NCBI RefSeq assembly: GCF_009727055.1
Contig: NC_052349.1
Span: 47,952,119-48,016,118, forward strand
DNA: 64,000 nucleotides
Source of the DNA: Benincasa hispida
Taxonomy: Eukaryota; Streptophyta; Magnoliopsida; Cucurbitales; Cucurbitaceae
Direction of reading: 5' to 3'
Every line of letters begins with the position of its first letter. Position 1 is the stretch's first letter. The translations under genes and the position numbers were made by a program. This document shows, one piece after another, positions 1-11,440 of the stretch. Under the pieces are notes generated by a model, which was not told where the DNA came from, did no database searches, and was given only the letters and a program-made list of their open reading frames with translations.

Positions 1-1171
1 AGGGTTCATAGTCCAAGGTTAGGAGTAAAAGGTTTTCAAGCTGAATCAATTTATGGGTTGAAACAAGCATCAAGATCTTTGAACATTAGATTTGATACTG
101 TGATCAAATCTTTTGGTTTTGACCAAAATGTTGATGAGCCTTGTGTATACAAGAAAAACAACAAAAATAAAGTATCTTTTCTAGTACTTTATATGGACGA
201 TATTCTACTCATTGGGAATGATGTAAGGTACCTTACTGAAGTGAAAAACTGGCTAGCGGTCCAATTCCAAATGAAATATTTGGGAGAGGCACAATATGTT
301 TTTGGGATCCAAATCCTTAGGGATCGTAAGAAGAAAACGCTGGTATTGGCTCAAGAAACTTATATCGACAAAATGTTGGCTCAATATTTGATGTAGAACT
401 CCAAGAAGGGTTTATTGCCTTTCAGGCATGAGGTTCACTTGTCTAAGGAACAGTGTCTTAAGAAACCTCAAGAAGTTGAGGATATGAGATGTATTCTTTA
501 TGCCTCAATTGGGGCAGCTTAATGTATGATATGCTCTTCACTAGGCGTCACACCTATTATGTAGTGGGAATAGTCAGTAGGTACCAATCCAAACCAAGGT
601 TAGATCGTTGGACGATGGTTAAGAACATTCTCAAGTATCTTCGGAGAAAGAGGGACTACATGCTGGTGTATGAGATTAAGGATTTGATCCTTATAGGGTA
701 CACCGACTTTGACTTTCATACTTACAAGGATTCTAGGAAATCAACGTCAGAGTCAGTGTTCACCCTTAACGGAGGAGTTGTAGTTTGAAGAAGCATAAAA
801 CAGGAATGCATAGAAGACTCCACTATGGAGGCTGAATATGTAGCTGATTGTGAAGCAGCTAAAGAAGCAGTTTGGCTTAAGAAGTTCCTTATAGATTTGG
901 AAGTTGTTCCAAATATGGACTTGTTTGTTACATTATACTGTGACAACAATGGGGCAGTAGTCAACTCAAAAGAACCTCGCAACCACAAACGAGGAATGCA
1001 CTAAAAAAGGAAGTATCACCTGATACGAGAGATTATACAATGAGGAGATGTGATCGTCACGAAGATCGCTTCAGAGCACAACATCGCTGATCCATTTACG
1101 AAGACTCTCTCGCCTAAAGTGTTCGAGAGTCATCTAGAGAGTCTAGGTCTGCGAGACATGTATATAGTATA
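1..1171 (+). pseudogene. Ty1/copia pol fragment (reverse transcriptase to RNase H), decayed
   Basis: This is the C-terminal half of a copia polyprotein, cut at its start by the window edge. The reverse transcriptase part shows the motif SIYGLKQASR near the start and the catalytic box as YMDD (around 190-201; YVDD is usual), followed by ILLIGND. The RNase H part shows GYTDFDF, the MEAEY motif and LYCDNNGA, which carry the three acidic catalytic residues, and ends with the ADPFTKTL tail before a stop at about 1171. In-frame stops at 394-396, at 786-788 (where a conserved Trp is expected) and near 1003 show it is dead. A purine tract and an LTR start follow, so this is the 3' end of an element reading left to right. 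Family assignment is firm; activity is excluded for this copy. Confidence 0.95.
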
Positions 1172-1180
1172 ATTTAGGGT

Positions 1181-1191
1181 AAGTGGGAGAT
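1181..1191 (+). other. upstream polypurine-tract-like copy
   Basis: The purine run AAGTGGGAGATG lies just after the pol stop. It duplicates the tract that directly abuts the 3' LTR at 1338. Four copia elements in this window carry the same pair, so it is probably a conserved second tract. Confidence 0.5.
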
Positions 1192-1325
1192 GTGTAATGA
1201 CTATAAGGATACCCTAGTTTATTGTATTTGTATATTAATTTTTCATGTAATATACACTATACAGTTACCATTTTCTGCTTTGGATTATTTATTGTATATA
1301 CATCCCACTAACTAGAGTTTTAGTT

Positions 1326-1337
1326 CAAGTGGGAGTG
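1326..1337 (+). other. polypurine tract of copia element
   Basis: CAAGTGGGAGTG directly precedes the TGTTGGG start of the 3' LTR. This is the expected plus-strand primer position. The same tract abuts LTR starts at 20167 and 45127. Confidence 0.8.
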
Positions 1338-1498
1338 TGTTGGGTTTTATGCCTTAAAACTAGTAGGTATAAATGTAACATTTGACAGATCATTAATAAA
1401 GTATTATCAGTGTTTATTACAATAAATAGTTATTGCTTATCTTATATTTATCTTGCCTAAATAACCCTAATCCAATAAACTAACATCTACAATTATAT
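1338..1498 (+). repeat. 3' LTR, first about 160 bp only
   Basis: The sequence starts TGTTGGGTTTTATGCC right after the polypurine tract and resembles the start of the family-2 LTR at 27426. It stops at 1498, where another LTR begins with TGTTGGGAATGTCC. The younger element probably inserted into this LTR. The distal half of the older LTR is not seen again in the window. Confidence 0.75.
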
Positions 1499-3420
1499 TG
1501 TTGGGAATGTCCTAAAACTCGCAGCTCGTAAATATTGTTAATATATTCTATTTATCAATAAAAGTATTATTGAGTATTTTATTCAATAAATTCTTATTGA
1601 TCTTGCATTCTATTATAAAAAATTCAATAAACGAATCCATGACTATAAAATGAATACTTTAACTTTATGTGGCGACATAAAAGAGGATCAAGTTTTAGTA
1701 TATATCCAAAATTGTCTATAAGTATATGGATGAGAGTGGATACCTTATCCTGGTAACACTATTGGATGCGACCCATTTTGTATACTGATACAAATGATGT
1801 GATCCTAAAATCATTCATTTGGAGACATGTGAGTGGGGGCATCCTATGCAATGAGTGTGCATAAGACCGGACCTTGAAATAGTCTCTTTTCTTTATAATG
1901 ACCGTTTACTGTTAATGCTGACTATTTCAAATTCAATGACCTAGGGTAACTCGATCTTAATCTTGAGCTAACTATGAGCTCCTGTTTATTCAGAATTATC
2001 CTTTGATTTGCATTGTTGAGAGTAGTCCAACAACACTGCTCAATAAGCCTCCCATTTTGGGAATAAGACCGGATAGATAACTGGGGACATAGTTCTGCAA
2101 GATGGAGTTCACTCCTACCTAAATTAAGGTTAACAGATAGGTTGTTCTCTCAGATGTTGATTTCTGGTCTTGAACAACGGGATCCCGCCCTCTCATGTTC
2201 AAAATGGACATGGTTTATAAGTTGGACTATAAACCAATTTTTTTAATAGAAGATTGGTGGGAGCTTAAGGAGCATGATATATTTACATGGGTAAAATGTA
2301 ATTTTGACCTAGCTGTAAATATGAACGACCTATGAAGGATCGATTTACTGATTATGGTTAAAATGGACATAAATATATCTACAGTGAGGAGAGTACAACT
2401 ATCGAGCTATAGTGGTGTGTCTCGGTAGTTAACGAATATTGATTGATTTGGTCTAAAGAGTTTAGCCAATTAATCTCAAATCATTGCTCATGATCTAAAG
2501 GTCCATAAGGTCCCTCTACTAGCTCGTAAAATATATCTTGAATTAGTGTATTAAGCCAATTCGAAATGTTTAAATTTTTGAACTTAGGCTTTTGAATTTA
2601 AAATGTTCAAATTCAAATTAGGGTTTGATTAATTGTATTCGATATACTTAAAACATTTAATTTTGTTTAAATTAAATGAAATCGAAGAGGTTATAATATT
2701 TAAATATTGGTTTAAATATTGATTTACATAAGTAGAATTCATGTATGAATTAGGTGTTTGATTAATTTGATATTTGATATTAAATTATTAATTAATTAAT
2801 TAAAATTGTTCAATTAATTACTTAAATAAACTTTTTTTTCAAATCTTTGAAAATCAAAATTCATATTTGATTTTAATTTTTAATTTTAGTGAAAAATTAA
2901 AATTAAATTCAAAATTGAATTCTAAAATAGAAGATTCCATTTTGAGTGGAATTATCCAACATTTCCTTTCTAATTTTGGTGGTTTCACCCAAATGAAACA
3001 CCTAGCCCACTCATAATCTCTTGCTTGAGGTGTCATTAGCTGAGATTAAAATGCTTGCACGATTAACTTGATTAAATAGATCTGATTCGATCAAATTTGG
3101 AGATCATGCAACCTGAGGTTCAAAAATCTACTTCTCCTCTCAAACCTTCCTTTTCCTTTCATCAAATTTAGCTCAACCTATGTTTCCACTACACAATCCG
3201 AGTTAGAGGATAGTAGAGAAGAGAATTTTGGTGGTCCTTTGGCGTTTTGGAGAACCAATTTGAGCAGAGGAGTTGTGATTGAAGAGAATCTTCAAAGGTA
3301 TTATGTTATTGAAATCCTTTTATGAAATTTTGTTTCTATGCATTTTTAAACTCAAATTAAATATAATTAGAGTTATTATTGATTCTGATTTTTTCTGCTG
3401 CATGTTAGTTTACTCTATCA
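1499..3420 (+). repeat. 5' LTR of family-2 copia element (about 1.92 kb)
   Basis: The LTR begins TGTTGGGAATGTCCTAAAAC and ends CTCTATCA, giving TG...CA termini, and is followed at once by a primer-binding-like sequence. Large blocks match the LTRs at 27426 and 35118 and, inverted, the one at 28242-29910. Shared blocks include the segment around GTAACACTATTGGATGCG. The distal third is very AT rich. At 1922 bp it is long for a copia LTR. Confidence 0.85.
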
Positions 3421-3434
3421 ATTGGCGTCAGAGC
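3421..3434 (+). other. primer-binding site, degenerate (initiator Met-tRNA type)
   Basis: ATTGGCGTCAGAGC sits at the LTR edge. The usual plant copia site is TTGGTATCAGAGC, so two central bases differ. Its position fixes the end of the 5' LTR. Confidence 0.8.
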
Positions 3435-5351
3435 ATAATTTAACCACTCAATTATTGTTAATTTGAGTTTGGTGGGTCAATTTCTAAGATTGTATGTTTT
3501 TATGACTGATATGGTTAAAATTCAAATTTGGCATTAGATTTATCTTTAATTATGAAGTTTAATTTGTAATTGGCTCTTGATTGATGAACTTATATGTATG
3601 CTCTAGAGTCTGTAATTTTATTAGAGTCAATAAAGTCCAAATTAAGTTGTAATTGAAGATTGAAGCAGGTAAGCTCCGTAGCAAAAAACTGAAGATCAGC
3701 TTCTATCCAGGCAGTGTTGCAACACTGCTCTTGTTCAAGCTTGTTGAGACACAACGTTGGGATGAGCGTTGCAACGCTTCTCATCCTAGCCCAGAAAGAC
3801 CGTTCATGCATTTTAAACCGGTTTGATTGATTTTGAGGATCTCCGGTACGATTCAGTCACCCTGGGTATGGTTCAGCCTGATTTAGACTGATTCAACCGT
3901 TTTTGGATCATTTGGAGTTCGGGTCGGGTTGGGTCGGGCAGTCCAGATCAATTTTGAAGCTGTTTTTCGTTTTCTTTTTGTAATAATTTAGATGTTTTTC
4001 TTGCTTAGGATGCCAAAGTTGAACCATATTGGTGTTGTTTAAATATTTTATGCATGTGATGTATGTTATATTTGAATGAAACATGTTTGTACATGTAGTA
4101 TGCCATTTAGATTTAAAATCCCACCATAGGAAAGCATGTTGCATGCATAATATTATATTATAAGTAATATATAGTATGCATGTTTAAGGTTTTTGAAAAT
4201 TAATATAAGTGTTATGTTAATTTTTAATGCCTTTGATGTATGTTACAGATAGATATAAGTTGTTATAAATTGGATTAGACATTAAAATCCATAACAAAGA
4301 TAAACAACATGCTCACTTAGGTTAACAACTTGTTTTAATAGTTAAAATAGGCCGTTATCTTATAAAATTCTATTACAAACTCAATAGGCTCATAATCCTG
4401 TCTAAGGCTGGAGGTATTTAAGTTGATGGTTTATGTAACACCTTCTACCTGGGGATTATGACCGAAATGTTGAGCGTTGTTAACCGATTTTATAAGCTTG
4501 CGTGAGCGGTATGAGATTTAAAATTGGTTTAACACCTAGACATCATAGATTAAAATCCAAATATAAATGTTATACTTGGATATATCACATAGACTTAGGT
4601 TACTTAAATTAATCGGAATATACCTAAGTAAAAGAATACCCAAACATTTAGAACACTTCAGTGGGAGATTAATAATATATACGATATATCATTTTTAGCT
4701 CTTACGTCCCCAAGAGTTCACACCTTGAGATCCATGCTTGGCTTCGCGTCGCTTTTACCATGACTGCTTCATTCTGAAAGTAATTGCATGGGTCAATAAT
4801 AAGGTGAATGGAGGAAGTAGTTCATACTAAGTGGGTGAAGGAAATGTGTCAACATATCCTATGGTCTTCTTCATTAGTTTGAATAGTGAGATTCCTATGT
4901 TGTGCTTGCTGTCGTTCTTAGGCGACACTAACTACTCGTTAATCGTGGCAATCCCTTCGGAGGGTTGTAATATAGAATTCAGAACAACCCAAGCTTTAGA
5001 AATGAATAGGGTTTTATAGTTCCATCTTGAACATTATCTTCCGATTCGGGGTATGTTCATATCGTTTTATAAGATCTGAAAATGGCAGATCACACTTACA
5101 AGAGTTACTAAATGTTAGTAAAGTTCTTGACCGAAAATGGTAATTAAACAACTATAGGAATAAGAGTTATTTTGGATATAGTATTTGGTCAAGATTGTCT
5201 TGCTTCAGTGAAGGACTATTTGACTGCCCCTTGGTAGAATCTATTCTCACTCACTAATTGCAAATAAATAAAGAAATATGGGTACTTTATTACTTTTGCT
5301 AAAATTGGATTTAGATGCATAAGTTTAATAGAATTTGGTTATCTTTCAACA
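3435..5351 (+). other. long untranslated leader of copia element
   Basis: About 1.9 kb separates the primer site from the gag ATG, and no credible long reading frame lies in it. The stretch at about 4650-4970 is related to leader blocks at 31015-31330, 63500-63790 and, inverted, 15740-16030. These share 'AGTGGGA', the 'CACACCNTGAGATC' stretch and 'AAGTGGGNG..GG' segments. A conserved leader may hold packaging or dimerisation signals; that function is inferred from position only. Confidence 0.6.
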
Positions 5352-7228
5352 ATGTCGAACTCGATTATACAACTTCTTGCTTCTGATAAATTCAATGAAG
5401 AAGGGTACTCTAACTAGAAATCGAACATAAACACAATACTAGTGGTTGACGACTTGAGGTTTGTTTTAAAGGAGGAATGTCTTTCTTTTCCTAGTTTAAA
5501 CGCTAACCGAAATGTTTGGGAAGCCTATAATAGATGGGTTAGGCCTAATGAGAAGGTAAGAGCCTACATCTTGGTGAGTATATCTGATGTGCTCAATAAG
5601 AAACATGAAGCCATGCCCACTGCCCGTGAGATTATGGTGTTGTTGCAAAGAAATATTTAGGCAACCGTCATCTTCAGTATGACATGAGGCTATAAAATAT
5701 GTTTATAACTCACGCATGAAAGACGAGACCAATGTTAGAGATCATGTCCTGGACATGATGGTCCACTTTAACATTGCAGATGCTCACGGTGATATCATAG
5801 ATGAGACTAGTCAAGTTAGTATGATCTTGGAGTCTCTTTCGAAGAGCTTCTTGAGCTTCCGAACTAATGCTGTAATGAATAAGATTGATTACAATCTAAC
5901 TACTCTACTCAATGAACTTTAGACTTACCAATCGATGATGAATTTGAAAGAAAGTGAAGCAAACATTGTTTCACAGAAAAAATTTCTGAAGGGATCTTCT
6001 TCTGGAACAAAACCTTCAGATAAAAAGAAGTCTGTTCCTTCCTCTTCTAAAGATAAAAATATCCAAATGAAGAAAAATGGGAAAGGGAAGAAGAAACCTG
6101 CTGCTAAGAAAACTAAGACTCCTAAAGGAAAATGTTTTCATTGTGGAAAAGACGGGCATTGGAAATGCAACTGCCCAAAATATCTGGTCGAAAAGAGAGC
6201 AGAGAAGGAAAATCAAGGTAAATTAGATTTATTTATAATTGAAACATGCTTAGTGGAAAATTCTCATATAACTTGGATATTAGATTCAGACGCCGCTAAC
6301 CATGTTTGCACTTTTCTATAGGAAACTAGTTTTGGACTCAACTCTTAGAAAATGAAATGACTTTCAAGGTGGAAACACGAGAAGTCATTTCAGTTGAAGT
6401 AGTGGGAGACATCAAGTTATATTTTGGAGAATCTTTCATTTTGTTAAAGAATGTATATTATGTATCCAAAATGAAAAGAAACTTGATCTTTATATCTTGT
6501 CTACTAGAAAATATGTATAAAGTATCTTTTGAAATCAATGAAGTGTTCGTTTTTTCAAGATGTATTCATATTTGTTCTGCTAGACTTGAAAATAACTTGT
6601 ATGTATTAAAATAACTGAAGCAAAAGCCATTTTATATATAGATATGTTTAAAATGGCAGAAACTCAAAATAAAAGATGACAATTTTCTTCTAACGCCTTT
6701 CTTTGGCATCTTAGACTTGGTCATATAAATCTCAACAGGATTGGGAGATTGGTTAAAAACAATAATATAAATCAGTTAGAAGATAGTTCTTTACCGCCGT
6801 GTGAATCATGTCTTGAAGGAAAAATGACTAAAAGATCTTTTACTGGAAAAGGTTTTCGTGCCAAAGAACCACGAGAATTTATACATTCAGACCTTTTTGG
6901 TTTGATGAATGTCAAAGCTCGAGGTGGATATGAATATTTCGTCAATTTTATTGATGACTATTCAAGATATAGCTATATTTACTTAATGAGTCACAAGTCT
7001 GAAACTCTCGAAAAGTTCAGAGAATTTAAGGCGAAAGTTGAAAACTTATCAGGTAAAAGAATTAAAACACTTCGATCAGATTGAGGTGACGAGTATATAG
7101 ATTTATAATTCCAGAACTGTTTAGTAGATCATGGAATTCAATCCCAACTCACAGCACTTTGGAACACCACAGCAAGATGGTATTGCAGAAAGGAGAAATC
7201 GAACTTTGTTAGACATGGTTTGTTCAAT
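5352..7228 (+). pseudogene. Ty1/copia gag, protease and start of integrase, broken
   Basis: The start ATG at 5352 opens a gag that begins MSNSIIQLLASDKF. A stop at 5415-5417 replaces a conserved Trp, and further stops and frameshifts lie near 5658, 5920 and 6320. The gag zinc knuckle is intact (CFHCGKDGHWKCNC, about 6130-6172; CX2CX4HX4C). The protease active site reads DSDA instead of DSGA (about 6280-6291), so a key Gly is lost. The integrase shows its HHCC finger (LGHIN, then CESC) and the first two acidic regions (HSDLFG and FIDDYSRY). The frame stops at 7082-7084 and ends in the conserved GIAERRNRTLLDMV segment. Just after that, DNA of a minus-strand element begins, so RT and RNase H of this copy are absent. 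Confidence 0.93.
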
Positions 7229-7259
7229 GACACGAGACTTTAGGGCATCAACCCCAACA
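7229..7259 (-). repeat. 31-bp remnant of family-1 3' LTR
   Basis: Reading minus strand, the sequence starts TGTTGGGGTTGATGCCC and runs to CTCGTGTC. It matches the first 31 bases of the LTRs at 32363 and 59790. The rest is missing, and the neighbouring bases belong to the integrase of another element. Confidence 0.8.
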
Positions 7260-7260
7260 A

Positions 7261-7359
7261 TCTCCCACTTATCCTAAAGCGAAGTGGGGTGTATAATACA
7301 CTAGTACAAAATAATAAACTAGCGCATAAAAGCCCAGTACAAGAAAATCTCCCACTCGC
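7261..7359 (-). other. paired polypurine tracts and spacer of the minus-strand copia
   Basis: Minus-strand purine tracts (AAGTGGGAGAT and GAGTGGGAGAT) lie at about 7261-7272, abutting the LTR, and at about 7347-7358, just after the pol stop at 7361-7363. The arrangement is the same as at 45028/45113. Confidence 0.6.
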
Positions 7360-7360
7360 C

Positions 7361-7486
7361 CTAGTCCAGCCGCGGGCGATCTTGTAGACCCATGCTCCGT
7401 AGGTGACCCTCAAACACTGTAGCCGTGAGAGCCTTCGTAAACGGGTCAGCAACATTGTGCACCGAAGCGATCTTCGTGACGATCAC
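7361..7486 (-). pseudogene. C-terminal end of copia pol (RNase H tail), left of the insertion
   Basis: Minus-strand translation gives VTKIASVHNVADPFTKAL followed by a tail ending RPRLD and a stop at 7361-7363. It continues directly the RNase H sequence that breaks off at 11441 on the other side of the gypsy insertion, with ATCAC repeated on both sides. Confidence 0.9.
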
Positions 7487-9403
7487 TGATGACGGGCAGA
7501 AATGCACATCATTATAAGCCTTTTATTTAGAATTATGAGGGCTGTTAAGTAGAATATGTGGCGATTATGTTAGAAATTCATGAGAAAACGAGTTTGCGTC
7601 GATCGACAGAAAAAATCTTCGCTAACCCACTATTATGCGTTATTATGCGTTTAATTGTCTATCTTTGTAGCTAACGCAGGAAGCGGATGCATATGCGAAA
7701 ACCGGGCTATCGCAAAGACGACCACATGTGGGGAATCTCTCCATCGCAGAGGTGAACGCATACATTCGACGCATGGATGTTGCGGCCATCAACTGCATGC
7801 GTCCATCGCATAGAAGTTCCGATCGTCAAGAGAATGCAGTCATCGCATAGAAGTTGCGGTCATCAAGCGAATGCGATCATTGCAGAGAGATTGCGGCTAC
7901 ATAATGATAACCATAATAGAGGGATGAACACAAGGTTAGTGGAATGAAAGCATGAACGCATACATTAGGATTATCAAAAGGTGATGTTAGCAACAAAGAT
8001 TCAGAAAAGGACCATCGCGTTGAGAATGTCAGATTCAGAGCAGGTCCATTATTGCTGTCGGTGATCAAGCTCTATAAATAGAGGCCGTTGAGCAGAATTT
8101 CAGATTATCCAAGTTTCTACCTTCGGATGGATCCTTGTGATCCAGACGAAAGCGTGAGAAGAAAGCTTGAGAGTTCTTCATCTCCTTCATCCATTCCGAG
8201 TGACGACCGGAGCCTTTGCCGGAGTTAGAGCTCGAGAGAATCAGCTCTACCACCCATCCATGATACCACTGGCAGCCTTGACACACATTTGCTGGAAGCA
8301 AGACATTGCTTCCAACTGGCCCTCCGTTTCTCTTCTTTCCTTGTATTGTATTGTATTACATTTTGGCTTAAGGAATTAATACATTTTGTGATCAATGCAT
8401 TTCTATATTTTCCTTCGACTCCATCTCCATCTTCATTTACTTAGTATCCTTAACCTTCATTGCATCACTTAGTGAGACTGTTAGAGTATCACATACTTAA
8501 CCATGCGGCATAGGAATATGAAACATGTAGCAAACCACCGGGAGGTGTGCGTTACGCGAGTGTTGTGAAAACCTTATTTGCTTAGTGTGAAGCTGTAGCA
8601 ACGCTTGTCTATAAGCGGACACAATACTTGTCTATGAGTAAAATCAGCAACAACTAACTGCTCGGGAGGGTAAGTGGTTGGTTGCATTAAGCAATGTAAG
8701 CAAGTGTTCACTAGGAATAGGAATAATCTTACGTCAACCAGGCTTTTGTGGTTACCTTGACTTATATATACGTCCATCACACATTTAAAGCTACTCGAGA
8801 GAGAGTCTAAAGAAAGAACCTAAGACGTGAGAGAGCTAGGTTAAAATCGAGGCTCGGGAGAGCTAGATTAAAATCACATAAGCAAGGATGGAGACTTAGG
8901 AATAAGTTCCGTTTGCTATTACACATCACGTGCATCTGCATCGAGCGTGTATAGCATGATCGCATTAGTTTGCGTTAGCTGGGGTTGCCCTTGCGGTCAA
9001 GCTTAGGGTTGCGGTGAAGACATCCTCACATTTTATCTATTTTTTCATGCATTTTACTATGCGTCAACAGTTTCTGTGTCTCTACCTCTTATTCATACTT
9101 CCACTACTTTGTCTATTAGTTAGGAGTAGGAGTAGTTTATAGCTTATAACTACCATCATTCTTTTATTCATCCATCGCAAACACATCATCACATAACATT
9201 CAGCTACAAGTCCTTGAGTTCGACCTCGGATCACTCGAGAAACTTCCTTCTCGTTATACTTGGCGAGAGCGCAAGAAAACTTATGACAGGAACGCATGGT
9301 CATTGCATATACGAGTAACGCATATTTTCATTCTAGCGCATGACCACCGACGCATAGCCTAAGACATGCATCGCATATTATGTCCCCCTAATTTTAGTCA
9401 TCA
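7487..9403 (+). repeat. 5' LTR of the non-autonomous gypsy element (1,917 bp)
   Basis: The LTR begins TGATGACGGGCAG and ends TAGTCATCA. It contains many short TCGCAT/GCATCGCA motifs. It is about 225 bp longer than its 3' partner and clearly diverged from it, which points to an old insertion or a recombinant origin. No coding frame of interest lies in it. Confidence 0.85.
8072..8081 (+). promoter_or_regulatory. LTR TATA box
   Basis: CTATAAATAG is followed by AGGCCGTTGAGCAG. The equivalent place in the 3' LTR (10269-10278) has CTATAAATAC followed by CGAAGGCCAT, so the promoter core is conserved between both LTRs. Confidence 0.65.
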
Positions 9404-9405
9404 AA

Positions 9406-9431
9406 TTTTTGTGGTTCCGTTGCCGGGAACC
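9406..9431 (+). other. primer-binding site, gypsy Athila/Tat type
   Basis: TTTTTGTGGTTCCGTTGCCG and the following GGAACC match, with small changes, the GGCGCCGTTGCCGGGGA site common in plant Athila/Tat elements. It lies directly after the LTR terminus TCATCA. Confidence 0.75.
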
Positions 9432-9748
9432 ATATAGGACAAAAATATATGCCTAAAATATGCAAGGATAAAAATCATTTGAAAACACCCCAATTGGAAA
9501 AGTTTTTTTATATGAATCAAATCATGCGATGCCCTGGAAACTAGTAAGGTCTTTTTTAAGGTTAAAATTGTAGTCCCTAAATTTTAAAAATATTTCAAGA
9601 AGAGATCTGGATAAGAATTGAGGAGATTTTGGTACATAGGATTTGTATAAGGCAACCTTGAGAATCTAGGAAGAGAAAGACGGTCGACTTTCTAAAGAAA
9701 ATCTTTAGCTTATGCTTGAGGACAAACATTATTTTAAATTTGGGGGTG
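9432..9748 (+). other. internal region without genes plus polypurine tract
   Basis: About 320 bp holds no reading frame of note. It ends with GCTTGAGGACAAACATT and the purine-rich TTTGGGGGTG at 9739-9748, directly before the 3' LTR. That ending is the usual 3' end of Athila/Tat interiors. The whole gag-pol block is missing. Confidence 0.75.
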
Positions 9749-11440
9749 TGATAATGGGCAGAAATGTACGTTATTATAGCGCAAAGTTATAAAACAATGT
9801 AGGATTACGACGGTAAAAATATATAATATTGCATCCAAAAGCATTAAGTTTGCAACATTGCGATCGTATGCGTCCATCGCATTAAAACAACTAACTTATG
9901 TATTTTGTGCAGGAAAATGCGTTGACGCAAGGCAAAAATGCGATCCGAAGAAATTAATGTCCAAGTGCATTAAGAGATTGTGACCACAAGGTTATGCGAT
10001 CATTTGCGCTCATGAAATTCTGCTCAAGAAAGTGGCCGCATAGAGCCAGCGCATCAAGGTGGGCGCATCTGCGTGAAAGCTTAATAAATCACGATGGGAC
10101 AGAAAGCCGATGACGGTCGATTTTGAATTAAGTTGACAAGTCGTTAACGACCTACTGTAGCAAATACACTCAACTTTTAGGTGACAAATATTCGGTGCAT
10201 CAAATAGAGAATTAATGCCATCCCATCAGTGCAATCATATGAGAGAAAAAGCTCTTCATCCTGAAGCTCTATAAATACCGAAGGCCATCTTCATTGAAGG
10301 AGTTTGCACAATTTACAGAGTTCACCATACAGATAGAAGTTAGCCTTATTCATAGTTTCTCTTTTACTTAGAAGGCGGAAGAGAGTGAAGGGAGATTACG
10401 CCGAGAGATCGTCCTGGTGAACTCGGAAGAGTGCCAGGAAGCATTGAAATCTGAGAGAGGGCCAACTCTTGCGGAAGCAAGAACATCTTTTGGGCAGAAT
10501 AGAGATGACACAGTGTAAAAGCCTTGGGAAGCAAGATATTGCTACTAGGTTCTCTACCTTTATTTTCCATTGTCATTTTGTACTCTAAACCTATTTATAA
10601 AAATGGAAATTGAATCTTTATATCTGTCCACTCTCTTTACATTACACATGAGCAGCTAAATCCGTCGAATGGTTGCGAAGCACTTAGCTAGCATAACCTG
10701 AGATCTTCATTCTAGCAATTATCTTGTATTATGTATGCATCATTCGTCTATTAGAGATACTCGGGAGGGTAGTCTAAGGATAAAATCTAGGCTTGGAAAA
10801 GTCAAATTAGAATCTAGGCTCGAGAGAGTAAGATTAGAACCGCATAATCAAGAGATAGAAGCTTAGGAATAAGTTCTGCTTGCTATTAACGCATCACATG
10901 CACCCTAGAGATAGGATATGATTGTATGCAGTCGCCTTGTCCTTGTGTGCATCTTTCGTCATCGCTTAGGCAAGAAGTAGTAACTTAGAAATAAGCTCTA
11001 TAGACATTATCGCATTTATCACATGCGTTCTAAAATTAGGAGCTATCGCATTTTCATTGGAAAATGATTTGCTGTCGCATGAGTGTAGCATGATCGCAGA
11101 GCTTGAATGCATTCTTGGGAAACGCTAGTTAAAGACCTTCTCAATCCGTTCCTTTGCATACTCAGTGTATCTATCGTATAATTACTTTTTTCTCAAATCC
11201 ACCACATACATTTTATACCTTAAATAACAAACCAACCAACACTTTGATTTATTTGTTACTGCAAATTGATCTAAAATTACCATCGCATACTGTCTGCCTT
11301 AGTCCCTGTGTTCGACCCTGGGCTTACCAGGCAACTCAGTAGGATTTATACTTGGGTCTTACTGAGAAAACTTGCATGCATAATGCATATTCCACCATCG
11401 CATTCTACACCATTATTTCATTGCATAAAATAACGTATCA
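9749..11440 (+). repeat. 3' LTR of the non-autonomous gypsy element (1,692 bp)
   Basis: The LTR begins TGATAATGGGCAGAAATG, parallel to the 5' LTR, and ends AACGTATCA. Its TATA-like CTATAAATAC is at 10269-10278. The ATCAC target duplication follows. Confidence 0.85.

Larger units (their letters stand above)
7487..11440 (+). mobile_element. Non-autonomous Ty3/gypsy-type LTR retrotransposon, structurally complete
   Basis: The element starts TGATGACGGGCAGAAATG and ends AATAACGTATCA. It is flanked by a perfect 5-bp target duplication ATCAC at 7482-7486 and 11441-11445. It has a 5' LTR (7487-9403), a primer-site-like sequence near 9406-9431, about 345 bp of internal DNA, a polypurine tract and a 3' LTR (9749-11440). 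The internal region has no gag or pol, so it must rely on proteins made elsewhere. The primer site (GTGGTTCCGTTGCCGGGAAC) and the end 'GAGGACAAACATT...TTTGGGGGTGTGATAA' are of the Athila/Tat type in plant gypsy elements. The large LTRs and tiny interior fit a LARD- or TRIM-like derivative. It interrupts the copia RNase H, so it is younger than that element. Confidence 0.88.

Noticed and set aside
8160..8400. Opposing short open frames in the gypsy LTR as a gene pair
   Set aside because: They are short, without motifs, and lie downstream of the LTR TATA box where untranslated sequence is expected.
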